From an uncultured Collinsella sp. (GTDB lineage: Bacteria; Actinomycetota; Coriobacteriia; Coriobacteriales; Coriobacteriaceae): a stretch of DNA of 7,834 nucleotides. The DNA lies in contig URNU01000054.1 of assembly GCA_900549275.1 (NCBI GenBank), positions 1 through 7,834 on the forward strand, written 5' to 3'. The notes beneath the pieces are model-generated. The model did no database searches. It worked only from the letters and a program-made list of their open reading frames with translations, and had not been told where the DNA came from. A program made the position numbers and the translations under genes. Shown piece after piece: positions 1 to 5,351 of the stretch (position 1 is its first letter; each line of letters starts with the position of its first letter).

Positions 1-122
1 TGGCTCATCTCGAGCACGGACATGCCGCAACCGCGGTAGTCCATCATCTCGTCGGCGATCTCGGCGAGCACGCTTGTAGGCAGCGCGGCCGGGCCAGCTG
101 AGAAGTTGTGCACACGTGCCAT
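1..122 (-). CDS. serC: Phosphoserine aminotransferase, N-terminal 40 codons (runs off the left edge)
   Basis: This is a PLP-dependent transaminase that makes O-phosphoserine from 3-phosphohydroxypyruvate and glutamate in cytoplasmic serine biosynthesis. It is read on the minus strand from an ATG at 122-120. The protein starts MARVHNFSAGPAALP and continues to GCGMSVLEMS. The NFSAGPAALP opening and the GMSVxEMS block are the hallmark N-terminus of SerC, including its first active-site loop. The start is supported by a purine-rich AGGGGG ribosome binding site at about 132-137, 9-10 nt upstream. The rest of the gene, including the PLP lysine, lies outside the window. The preceding gene on this strand, the antiporter, ends 227 bp upstream and a separate promoter candidate lies between them, so serC is probably its own unit. 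SerC is closely related to other class V aminotransferases, but this N-terminus is specific. Confidence 0.93.
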   Translation of the reverse strand, partial: MARVHNFSAGPAALPTSVLAEIADEMMDYRGCGMSVLEMS

Positions 123-161
123 CTTCCAGTTCCCCCTCAAAGTCGTTTGAACGTTCGGGAT

Positions 162-170
162 ACTTTAGCA
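162..170 (-). promoter_or_regulatory. Extended -10 promoter candidate for serC
   Basis: On the minus strand the sequence reads TGC followed by TAAAGT, an extended -10 arrangement (TGn plus hexamer). It would start transcription near position 155, giving a leader of about 33 nt before the serC ATG. I see no good -35 hexamer at 16-18 bp, so the call rests on the extended -10 and the position. Confidence 0.4.
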
Positions 171-240
171 CAGTGGAGCGCCAGGCGCGACCGCATCACG
201 GTAAAACTCGACTGCGCCGCTATGATTTACAGGATGGTTA

Positions 241-269
241 CATGAGGGGGTGTTGCTTTACTCCTCATG
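241..269. repeat. Inverted repeat between the antiporter gene and serC
   Basis: CATGAGGGG (241-249) faces CTCCTCATG (261-269): nine base pairs, one of them G-T, around an 11-nt loop. No T-run follows on either strand, so it is not a standard intrinsic terminator. It lies about 70 bp upstream of the serC -10 candidate and could be an operator or a Rho-independent 3'-end stabiliser for the antiporter mRNA. Apart from this and the promoter candidate, I see nothing else convincing in the 227-bp gap. Confidence 0.4.
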
Positions 270-349
270 CAAATCTAAATCTGCGAGCGAAGGCATGGGG
301 TTCTCTAGGCGTTTGATCTCTTCGTTGCAAATTAGCTATCCCCTGGCCG

Positions 350-1951
350 CTACGACGCGAGCGTGGCGATGACGGCTTCGTCGCCGGCATATATGAGGGT
401 GTTGCCGTCGGGGATGATCGTTTGGCCGTCGCGCTTGAGCATCACGACGATAAAGGGGTGCTTGCCCTGCGGCACGTCGCGCAGGCGCTGTCCTGCTAGG
501 CGACCGTGGGGCGTCACGGTGACCTCGCGCAGCGTAACCTCGGCACGCTCTTCAAACGTCGGTGCGGCCATAACCAGAAGGTCTCCTTCCTCAATTACGG
601 TATCGCCGTTGGGCAGCACCGGGTGCGCACCGTCGCGCAGCACCAAGACAACCAGCATGTCCGTCGCGCTGCCAATATCGGCGAGCGAGCGACCGGCAAA
701 CGGATGGCCCGCACCTACCTTGAGCTTAACGAACGACATGCCGTCCTCGTCGCGGTAATCGTTAAACGTTCGGCGCACGTCGCCGGCCGCATCGATCATG
801 TCGAGCTTTTTCGCCACCGCCGGCAGCAGTGAGCCCTGCACCACAATGCTCGAGACTGCAATCACAAACACCAGGTCAAACAGGTCGTGTCCACCGGGAA
901 CGCCGGCTACCACGGCAAAGAGGCTAAAGACGACCGACGCGGCACCGCGCAGGCCAGCCCAGCTTACGAGCGCGATCTGGCGAGTGTTCGTCTTAAAGGG
1001 CGCCAGCAGCATGCCCACGGCGATGGGGCGGCTCACAAAGAGCATAAACGCCATGAGTGCCAGGCCCGGTAGCAGCATTTGCGGCAGGCGTGCGGGCGTC
1101 ACGAGCAGGCCGAGCAAGAAGAAGATCGTCATCTCGGCCATCTCGGTAAGGGTGTCAAAGAAGTGCGCCATCTCGACCTTGCCGGTGATGTCGCTCGCAC
1201 CCAGCACAATGCCTGCCAGGTATACGGACAAAAAGCCGTTGCCGCCCAGATAGCTTGGCAGCGCGTAGGCAACGATCGCCACGGCGAACAAGAAGATAGT
1301 CTGCGCGCCCTCGGCCGTTGCGTGTGCGCGTTCAATCAGGCGGCTGGATATCCAGCCGATGGCAAGGCCCAGCCCCAGACCCAGGATGATCTGCTTGGCC
1401 AGTAGCGCGGGAATGTCGATGCTGCCGCCCGCCGCGAGGGTCGCGAGCACCGCGGTGAGCATGTAGGCGACGGGGTCGTTGGAGCCCGATTCGACCTCGA
1501 GCAGCGAGTCGGTGCCGCCCCTCAGCGAGAGGTTGTGTTCGCGCAGCACGCTAAAGACGCTCGCCGCATCGGTCGATGCCACGACCGATCCCAGCAGCAG
1601 GCCGCCGATCCAGTCGAAGCCCAGCGCGAAGTGTGCGAACACGCCGGTGATGCCGGCGGTGACGACGACACCGAGCGTGCTCAACAGCACCGCCGGCGCG
1701 GCGACAGGTTTGGCACGGTCAATGTTGGTGTTAAAGCCGCCGTAGAACATGATGAACAGCAGCGCCGTGCTGCAGACGGTTTCGGTGAGCGCGTAGTCGC
1801 TAAAGTCGATGTGCGCGGGGCCGTTGACGCCCAGCAGCATGCCGAGCGCGATAAAGATGAGCAGGGTGGGGAAGGGGAGCTTTTTGCCGACGGGCTTGAT
1901 GGTCAGGCACAAAATGATGACGAGGCCGATAAAAAGAAGAATCTGGTTCAT
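350..1951 (-). CDS. nhaP2: CPA1-family K+/H+ (or Na+/H+) antiporter with tandem TrkA-C domains
   Basis: This 533-residue inner-membrane cation/proton antiporter probably expels K+ or Na+ in exchange for H+ for pH and cation homeostasis. Residues 1 to about 380 form about 12-13 hydrophobic helices. The CPA1 signature segments are visible: STDAASVF (126-133), ESGSNDP (154-160, with the ion-binding N158-D159 pair) and GLRGAAS (333-339). The C-terminus carries two RCK_C/TrkA-C-like ligand-binding modules, at about 405-465 and 472-532. Each ends in the same pattern (P-x-G-x-T-x-I-x-x-G-D). This matches the NhaP2/CvrA group, although E. coli CvrA is longer (about 578 residues) with a further C-terminal domain that I do not see here. 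The ATG start is preceded by GGAG about 12 nt upstream, which is a somewhat long spacing. The TrkA-C pair suggests gating by a nucleotide or other small ligand. The ion preference cannot be read from sequence. Confidence 0.88.
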   Translation of the reverse strand: MNQILLFIGLVIILCLTIKPVGKKLPFPTLLIFIALGMLLGVNGPAHIDFSDYALTETVCSTALLFIMFYGGFNTNIDRAKPVAAPAVLLSTLGVVVTAGITGVFAHFALGFDWIGGLLLGSVVASTDAASVFSVLREHNLSLRGGTDSLLEVESGSNDPVAYMLTAVLATLAAGGSIDIPALLAKQIILGLGLGLAIGWISSRLIERAHATAEGAQTIFLFAVAIVAYALPSYLGGNGFLSVYLAGIVLGASDITGKVEMAHFFDTLTEMAEMTIFFLLGLLVTPARLPQMLLPGLALMAFMLFVSRPIAVGMLLAPFKTNTRQIALVSWAGLRGAASVVFSLFAVVAGVPGGHDLFDLVFVIAVSSIVVQGSLLPAVAKKLDMIDAAGDVRRTFNDYRDEDGMSFVKLKVGAGHPFAGRSLADIGSATDMLVVLVLRDGAHPVLPNGDTVIEEGDLLVMAAPTFEERAEVTLREVTVTPHGRLAGQRLRDVPQGKHPFIVVMLKRDGQTIIPDGNTLIYAGDEAVIATLAS

Positions 1952-2071
1952 GGATGGTGTCCGCTCCTGGGTGGTTGGCGTGGCACGGTCAATTGTCTGG
2001 GGTTATTTCTACCCAAAGATGGTGGGTTTATGGGGGCGGATTGCGGACATGCGCATTTTCGACACGAGGCA

Positions 2072-2096
2072 GGGGCGGGGGCGGTGCTGGGTGGGG
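2072..2096 (+). other. Potential G-quadruplex sequence
   Basis: Four G-runs follow each other on the plus strand: GGGG (2072-2075), GGGGG (2077-2081), GGG (2089-2091) and GGGG (2093-2096). The loops are C, CGGTGCT and T, of 1, 7 and 1 nt. This satisfies the classical G3+N1-7 rule. It lies about 70-95 bp upstream of the phosphatase -35 box and about 120 bp upstream of the antiporter start. Whether it folds in vivo is unknown. Confidence 0.6.
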
Positions 2097-2167
2097 CGTT
2101 GATGATGGTGGTGCGGTGTTTTCGGGGCGTGCGGGCGACCGCTTGTGGCCGTTGGCTGTGGTGGCAC

Positions 2168-2196
2168 TTTCCACCGTTATTGCATCGGAGTACAAT
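2168..2196 (+). promoter_or_regulatory. Sigma-70-type promoter of the phosphatase gene
   Basis: TTTCCA (2168-2173) and TACAAT (2191-2196) are separated by exactly 17 bp. They match the TTGACA/TATAAT consensus at 4 of 6 and 5 of 6 positions. Transcription would begin near 2203, giving a leader of about 70 nt that ends in the AGGGAAAGG ribosome binding site (2257-2265) before the ATG at 2272. Confidence 0.7.
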
Positions 2197-2207
2197 GGGT
2201 AACGTTT

Positions 2208-2224
2208 AAGTTCAACTTGAAGTT
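2208..2224 (+). promoter_or_regulatory. Triple alternating AAGTT/AACTT motif, operator candidate
   Basis: Three 5-mers are each separated by one base: AAGTT (2208-2212), AACTT (2214-2218) and AAGTT (2220-2224). Neighbouring members are inverted copies of each other, so two overlapping dyads share the central AACTT. The motif starts about 5 nt after the predicted transcription start, where a repressor would block initiation or early elongation. The regulator is not recognisable from the motif alone. Confidence 0.35.
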
Positions 2225-2271
2225 TTAGTCGTGGCCTCGGGCTTCGGCCGTAATGCAGGGAAAGGCGTTCC

Positions 2272-3111
2272 ATGGCGATCTATGTGACATCTGATGCTCA
2301 CGGGCACGTGCGCGCGCTGGACGAGGCCCTTTCCAAGATCTCGCTGACGTCCGACGACACGCTGTATGTGCTGGGCGACATGATTGACCGCGGTCCCGAT
2401 CCGGTCGGCGTCATCAACTTGGTGCGGTCGCTGCCCAACGCTCGCGTGCTTAAGGGCAACCACGAGCAAATTATGCTCGACGCGATCATTGGTCAGGACC
2501 CGCTCGATGCCGAGACCTGGGATATCAACGGCGGTTGGACCACGCGCCAGCAGCTCAACGAAATGGAATTTGAGGCATACGAGGAGCTGGTGCGCTGGGC
2601 TGCCGCCCTGCCGCTCTATGCGGTGGCCGAGACTGCCGAACGGCCGTACCTGCTGGTGCACGCCGGCATTCAGGCCGAGGCGGCGCGTGCGTTTTTGCTT
2701 GAGCATGGTGTCGATTGTGCCGACGGCAGGGGAGCGGTCGATGCCAATAGCGAGTTGCTGCAGCAAATGCTCGCCGTGCAGTCGTCCGATGACTTGCTCT
2801 GGATTCGCCATGGCTATTGGGATGCCCCGACGGGGCTGCTTTCTGTCGAGGGCAAGGGTCCGGTCGTGGTGAGTGGCCACACGCCCACGGTGTCGCTGGG
2901 GCGCTATTGCGAGGTTGGTGGCCTGGCAGGGCTCGATGAGGAGTCGGGCCGCGGGCAGATGGTGCGCCTAGGCGGCGAGGATACCGCCGGTGTGCCCGAT
3001 CGCATCGATATCGACTGCGCGGCGGCCACCGGTTCCGAGTTCGGCCGCGTCGGGATCCTGCGCCTGGACGACGGGGCGGAGTTCTACGCGAACATTCTTC
3101 CTGGCGAGTAA
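2272..3111 (+). CDS. PPP-family metallophosphatase (PrpA/ApaH-like serine/threonine phosphatase)
   Basis: This 279-residue soluble protein belongs to the calcineurin-like metallophosphoesterases. All PPP signature blocks are present in order: SDAHG (7-11; metal ligands D8 and H10), GDMIDRG (35-41; D36 bridging metal, R40 phosphate contact), KGNHE (61-65; N63 ligand, H64 catalytic), LVHAG (128-132; H130) and SGHTP (201-205; H203). A WIR motif at 177-179 is also typical of bacterial PPP enzymes. The length and the compact arrangement fit bacterial PrpA/PrpE-type protein phosphatases or symmetrical Ap4A hydrolase (ApaH) relatives. The sequence does not tell whether the substrate is a phosphoprotein or a dinucleotide. 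The ATG is well placed behind AGGGAAAGG. The gene is monocistronic: the antiporter upstream is divergent and the flippase-like gene downstream is convergent. The C-terminal part (about 218-279) is more polar and less conserved. Confidence 0.88.
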   Translation: MAIYVTSDAHGHVRALDEALSKISLTSDDTLYVLGDMIDRGPDPVGVINLVRSLPNARVLKGNHEQIMLDAIIGQDPLDAETWDINGGWTTRQQLNEMEFEAYEELVRWAAALPLYAVAETAERPYLLVHAGIQAEAARAFLLEHGVDCADGRGAVDANSELLQQMLAVQSSDDLLWIRHGYWDAPTGLLSVEGKGPVVVSGHTPTVSLGRYCEVGGLAGLDEESGRGQMVRLGGEDTAGVPDRIDIDCAAATGSEFGRVGILRLDDGAEFYANILPGE

Positions 3112-3130
3112 TCGGTGCAAAGGGTAGCTA

Positions 3131-3185
3131 ATTTGGGATGGGACTTTTTGGCTACTTTTGCCCTTCTGCCCATCAAATGATTTTT
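3131..3185 (+). terminator. Probable terminator of the phosphatase gene
   Basis: GATGGG (3137-3142) pairs with CCCATC (3169-3174). After a two-G bulge the helix continues with ATTT (3131-3134) against AAAT (3175-3178). A run of five T (3181-3185) follows two bases later. The loop is large (26 nt) but contains a small GGC/GCC pairing. An alternative, overlapping hairpin uses GCAAA and GTAGC (3117-3128) against GCTAC and TTTGC (3151-3161). The two cannot form together. The position just past the stop codon supports a terminator, but the bulge and loop keep confidence moderate. Confidence 0.42.
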
Positions 3186-3223
3186 CTGGGACGGGATTAA
3201 ATGATCATTTGGCTGCCCGCTGG

Positions 3224-3346
3224 CTAAGTGAGTAGACTTTTTTGGAAATGCCGAGCACCCAACATATTTGCCTCAACAAAACCGCAGGTCACAGACTTGT
3301 GCTTTGTCGGTGTGGTCGGGGATTCGGTAAAAGTCTACTCACTTAG
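3224..3346. repeat. Long inverted repeat: 18-bp perfect arms around an 87-bp core
   Basis: CTAAGTGAGTAGACTTTT (3224-3241) is exactly repeated in inverted orientation as AAAAGTCTACTCACTTAG (3329-3346). The core has further pairing potential: CCGA (3251-3254) with TCGG (3316-3319), CACC (3256-3259) with GGTG (3309-3312), and CACA/TGTG at 3290-3301. The element sits between the 3' ends of two convergent genes, contains no open frame of note and has no obvious target-site duplication. It could be a small non-autonomous mobile element, a member of a dispersed intergenic repeat family, or a structured RNA end. No U-run follows the right arm, so it is not a normal terminator. The rest of the 3112-3427 gap holds the terminator candidates and a 12-bp palindrome, AAATGATCATTT (3199-3210), whose end forms an inverted repeat with CAAATGAT (3174-3181). 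Confidence 0.7.
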
Positions 3347-3376
3347 TCTTGCGTGATGCATATTGTCCGCAACAAG

Positions 3377-3390
3377 ACCCCAGCCGGGGT
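3377..3390 (-). terminator. Weak terminator candidate for the flippase-like gene
   Basis: Read on the minus strand, ACCCC-GGCT-GGGGT forms a 5-bp GC-rich hairpin about 38 nt past the stop codon of the membrane-protein gene, followed by CTTGTT. The T-run is interrupted and the stem is short. A second small dyad, CCGG-TGA-CCGG (3407-3417), lies between the stop and this hairpin. Neither is a strong intrinsic terminator by eye. Confidence 0.25.
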
Positions 3391-3427
3391 AATTCCATCG
3401 CAAATTCCGGTGACCGGGGGCAGCTAA

Positions 3428-5008
3428 TTAGGCTCCGTACGGGTTCCGGTCTCGCTCGATGCGCTGACGGATATGGGCGTATTCGACAATCAACAGCACC
3501 AGCAGTAGGGCCATGATGGCCAGGTAACTTACGACGGCACCCATAAGGCCCAGCAGGTTGATTAAGATCACCGGGAGCACCACGCTCACGGCAAAGCAGA
3601 TCAGGTAGATCTTGGTGACGTCGCCGGCGTGGCGCAGCACTGTGATGATGGCGTAGATAAAGTCGATGGCCGCGGTGATGCCGCCAGCGACAACCATCAG
3701 CAGTGCCAGCGTGCGGTAGCGCTCAAAGTTGAGGCCGTACATAAAGCTCATGAGGGGAATGCCGGGGCCGGCCATAAATGCGGCGCACACGCCGGTGATG
3801 GCCACGATCAGCGCCATAACGGCAATAATAATCAAGTCAAAACGGCGGCGTTTGCGCGGGTTCGCCCAAATGCTCGACAAACGCAAGAGCTGCGGTTTAT
3901 AGATAAAACCAATGCTCAGCAAAATGGCCTGCGCCGGAAAGAACAGGGCATTAAAGTACAGCTGATATTTGTAAGCCAGCGCACCTTCCATAACAAACTT
4001 GGGCATGCTCTCAATAAGGTTGAACAAAAAGAGCGCGCCAAAGAGCGGGGCACACTGCGCAAAGAGGTGGCCGACTTCGCGCAGGCTCACGCGGCGCGAT
4101 TTTTCGGTCTCGAGCAGGGCGAGCGGCGCGGTGACCAGCACGAGCGAGGCAATCGCGGTGACACCCATGGCCATGGCCGCGATGGGCATGCTGCGCGTAA
4201 GGAACAGCGCCACGCTAAAGACCGCGATGACGCCGACGGAGCGCAGCGTTTGGCTCATGCCGGCCAGGTAGAGTTTATCGGCCTGCTGCAGGCGGCCCTC
4301 GTACACGTCCGCCACGCCGTCGACCACCTTATAGAGGTAGACGCCCAGGCCGATCGTCGCCATATGCGCGTCGTAGCTGCGGGCGCTGCTATATGCAAGG
4401 CCGCAGGCCAGCGCAAGCGCTCCGCAAAGCCAGCGGTTGAGCTGGTAGGAGGCAAAGGACGTCGTTTCGTCGATGTCCGAGACCTGAAAATTGCGCACGC
4501 CGTAGTTGCACGCGATCATGATGAGCGTGCCGGTGACAAAGGCGATGGAGAACTTACCGGCTTCCTCGGCGCCCACAAGCTGCGTGGACACAATGGTGAG
4601 CAGGGGAAACGCGAAACCCCACACGGCGGTGCCCAGGGTATTCCAGAGATAGTCGCGGCGGGTGGCGTGCTCCTCGTATTCGGCTTCCTGCGTGGAGAAG
4701 CCGCCGCCGTAGACAGCGCCGAGCAGGCGGTTCCACCAGGCATTGACCATGCGGTGGATGGGTCCGGGCTCGCGATCGCGCTCGCGCCGGCGACGCGTGG
4801 CTTGGCCGCTATCGGGCCCGCCGGCGTTGCGCTGACTCAGCTCCTGGATACGTGCGAGTTCCTCGGCGGTGTGGGAGGCGGGGAACAGGCCGTTCTCGAT
4901 GCGTCCGCCCTGGGCCTTTGCGGTGCCGCTGCTCGCTACGGCGGGGTCGGCGACGCCATTGCGGCGGGCGATGGCGCGGCGGATGCTATCGAGGGGCGTG
5001 ATGCTCAA
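3428..5008 (-). CDS. Polysaccharide/lipid-linked oligosaccharide flippase-like membrane protein (MOP superfamily)
   Basis: This 526-residue protein has about 12 hydrophobic helices between residues 120 and 510, with a two-bundle layout and short loops. That is the profile of Wzx/MurJ-type exporters that flip lipid-linked sugars across the cytoplasmic membrane. No short catalytic motif exists in this family, so the call rests on topology and overall composition. The start codon is TTG at 5008-5006: AAAGGA lies 6 nt upstream, and the next methionine is only at residue 87. Residues 1-118 form a polar, Arg-rich cytoplasmic extension (for example TRRRRERDRE at 71-80) that is not part of the usual core of about 400 residues. 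The first helix starts near 120. The last helix is followed by a short basic tail. No glycosyltransferase genes flank it, so the glycan is unknown. A generic multidrug (MATE) exporter is the main alternative. Confidence 0.65.
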   Translation of the reverse strand: MSITPLDSIRRAIARRNGVADPAVASSGTAKAQGGRIENGLFPASHTAEELARIQELSQRNAGGPDSGQATRRRRERDREPGPIHRMVNAWWNRLLGAVYGGGFSTQEAEYEEHATRRDYLWNTLGTAVWGFAFPLLTIVSTQLVGAEEAGKFSIAFVTGTLIMIACNYGVRNFQVSDIDETTSFASYQLNRWLCGALALACGLAYSSARSYDAHMATIGLGVYLYKVVDGVADVYEGRLQQADKLYLAGMSQTLRSVGVIAVFSVALFLTRSMPIAAMAMGVTAIASLVLVTAPLALLETEKSRRVSLREVGHLFAQCAPLFGALFLFNLIESMPKFVMEGALAYKYQLYFNALFFPAQAILLSIGFIYKPQLLRLSSIWANPRKRRRFDLIIIAVMALIVAITGVCAAFMAGPGIPLMSFMYGLNFERYRTLALLMVVAGGITAAIDFIYAIITVLRHAGDVTKIYLICFAVSVVLPVILINLLGLMGAVVSYLAIMALLLVLLIVEYAHIRQRIERDRNPYGA

Positions 5009-5035
5009 GGCGGTTCCTTTCTCTTACTGCGCTCT

Positions 5036-5041
5036 AGTATA
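5036..5041 (-). promoter_or_regulatory. -10 box of the flippase-like gene
   Basis: TATACT on the minus strand (5041-5036) matches TATAAT at 5 of 6 positions. It lies 27 bp upstream of the TTG start, so the leader would be about 20 nt and just contain the AAAGGA ribosome binding site at about 5015-5020. No good -35 hexamer is seen 16-18 bp upstream (5058-5065), so an activator or a weak promoter is possible. The short leader also supports TTG as the real start. Confidence 0.45.
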
Positions 5042-5074
5042 GACGCGGTGGTGTTCGTTCGTGTTTTTGCAGTA

Positions 5075-5213
5075 GTCGGCACTTAGGGACGTTCCTTATG
5101 TGCCGGCACTTTGGGAACGTCCCTAAGTGCCGGCATCCGGGGACACTCCTTGGTTGTTGCCTGTTCAAGAGTGTCCTCAACGACTAGTCGTTTAAGAACG
5201 TCCCAATGACTAG
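5075..5213. repeat. REP-like cluster of overlapping inverted repeats
   Basis: Three adjoining dyads occupy the divergent promoter region. First, CGGCACTTAGGGACGTTCC (5077-5095) has an exact inverted copy at 5114-5132. Between them lies the 10-bp palindrome GTGCCGGCAC (5100-5109), which gives a second, competing hairpin 5101-5116/5120-5135 (15 of 16 pairs). Second, GGACACTC (5141-5148) pairs with GAGTGTCC (5169-5176), extended by TTG/CAA past a bulged C. Third, AACGACTAGTCGTT (5179-5192) is a perfect 14-bp palindrome, and CTAGTCGTT (5184-5192) also faces AATGACTAG (5205-5213). A core of the type GGGACGTTCC/GGAACGTCCC recurs, again as GAACGTCCC at 5196-5204. No T-run follows, so these are not terminators. 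The structure resembles REP/BIME elements; no transposase (RAYT) gene is in the window. Confidence 0.75.
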
Positions 5214-5285
5214 ACCGCTTGCCTGCGATTTTTGACCGTTGGGCGGGCGCTTCGCCGTTGCCGCAAAACGTTTTTGCATATCGGG

Positions 5286-5310
5286 TACAACGGGCTTTAC
5301 GTGAGTAAAG
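5286..5310 (+). promoter_or_regulatory. Weak pckA promoter -10 with an adjacent operator-like dyad
   Basis: TACAAC (5286-5291) is the best -10 candidate upstream of pckA, but no matching -35 is visible at 17 bp. Immediately downstream, CTTTAC-GTGA-GTAAAG (5295-5310) is a perfect 6+6 inverted repeat with a 4-bp spacer, overlapping the expected transcription start. This position suits a repressor site. The lack of a -35 would suit an activated promoter. Identity of the regulator is unknown. Confidence 0.35.
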
Positions 5311-5311
5311 T

Positions 5312-5339
5312 GCGCGCCGCGTCCACGCGTCGCGTTTTT
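5312..5339 (+). terminator. GC-only hairpin plus T5 directly before the pckA ribosome binding site (attenuator candidate)
   Basis: CGCG (5318-5321) pairs with CGCG (5326-5329) around a TCCA tetraloop. After one C/T mismatch the stem continues with GCGCG (5312-5316) against CGCGT (5331-5335). Five T (5335-5339) follow. This is the layout of an intrinsic terminator, yet it ends only two bases before the AAGGAGG of pckA (5341-5347). If pckA is transcribed from upstream, the RNA polymerase must read through it, so it may act as an attenuator or affect ribosome loading. Confidence 0.45.
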
Positions 5340-5340
5340 A

Positions 5341-5347
5341 AAGGAGG
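5341..5347 (+). promoter_or_regulatory. Shine-Dalgarno that fixes the pckA start
   Basis: AAGGAGG is a full anti-16S match 4 nt before the ATG at 5352. The reading frame is open further upstream to a TTG at 5232, but that start has no ribosome binding site and would translate promoter, operator and hairpin DNA into a non-conserved extension. Confidence 0.85.
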
Positions 5348-5351
5348 CCCC

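Larger units (their letters stand above)
1952..2271. other. 320-bp divergent intergenic region between antiporter and phosphatase genes
   Basis: This region must contain the promoters of two divergent genes. On the plus side I find a good promoter (2168-2196), a triple AAGTT/AACTT motif and a ribosome binding site. On the minus side no convincing -35/-10 pair for the antiporter is visible. The most AT-rich spot is TAGAAATAA at about 2002-2010 (minus), flanked by GGGT/ACCC. The middle (about 2013-2135) is strikingly G-rich on the plus strand and includes a G-quadruplex-type run. No gene with a ribosome binding site and sensible protein sequence is present; the open frames here are short low-complexity products of the G-richness. 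Confidence 0.6.

Noticed and set aside
149..156. GAACGTTC palindrome near the serC start as a LexA (SOS) box
   Set aside because: The Gram-positive SOS box needs CGAAC-N4-GTTCG spacing; here the half-sites abut without spacer.
116..316. 66-codon plus-strand open frame over the serC start and promoter
   Set aside because: It overlaps the serC N-terminus and promoter, has no ribosome binding site and shows no protein-like pattern.
2212..2880. 222-codon open frame antisense to the phosphatase gene
   Set aside because: The phosphatase carries complete catalytic motifs; the antisense frame has none and would start inside that gene.
3629..5086. 485-codon open frame antisense to the flippase-like gene
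   Set aside because: Composition is dominated by G, A, R, H, Q and D with no fold or family pattern, no ribosome binding site, and it is explained by high GC3 of the real gene on the other strand.
5232..5351. Upstream TTG start extending PckA by 40 residues
   Set aside because: No ribosome binding site, the extension is not PEPCK-like, and the ATG at 5352 has a full AAGGAGG and gives a family-like N-terminus.
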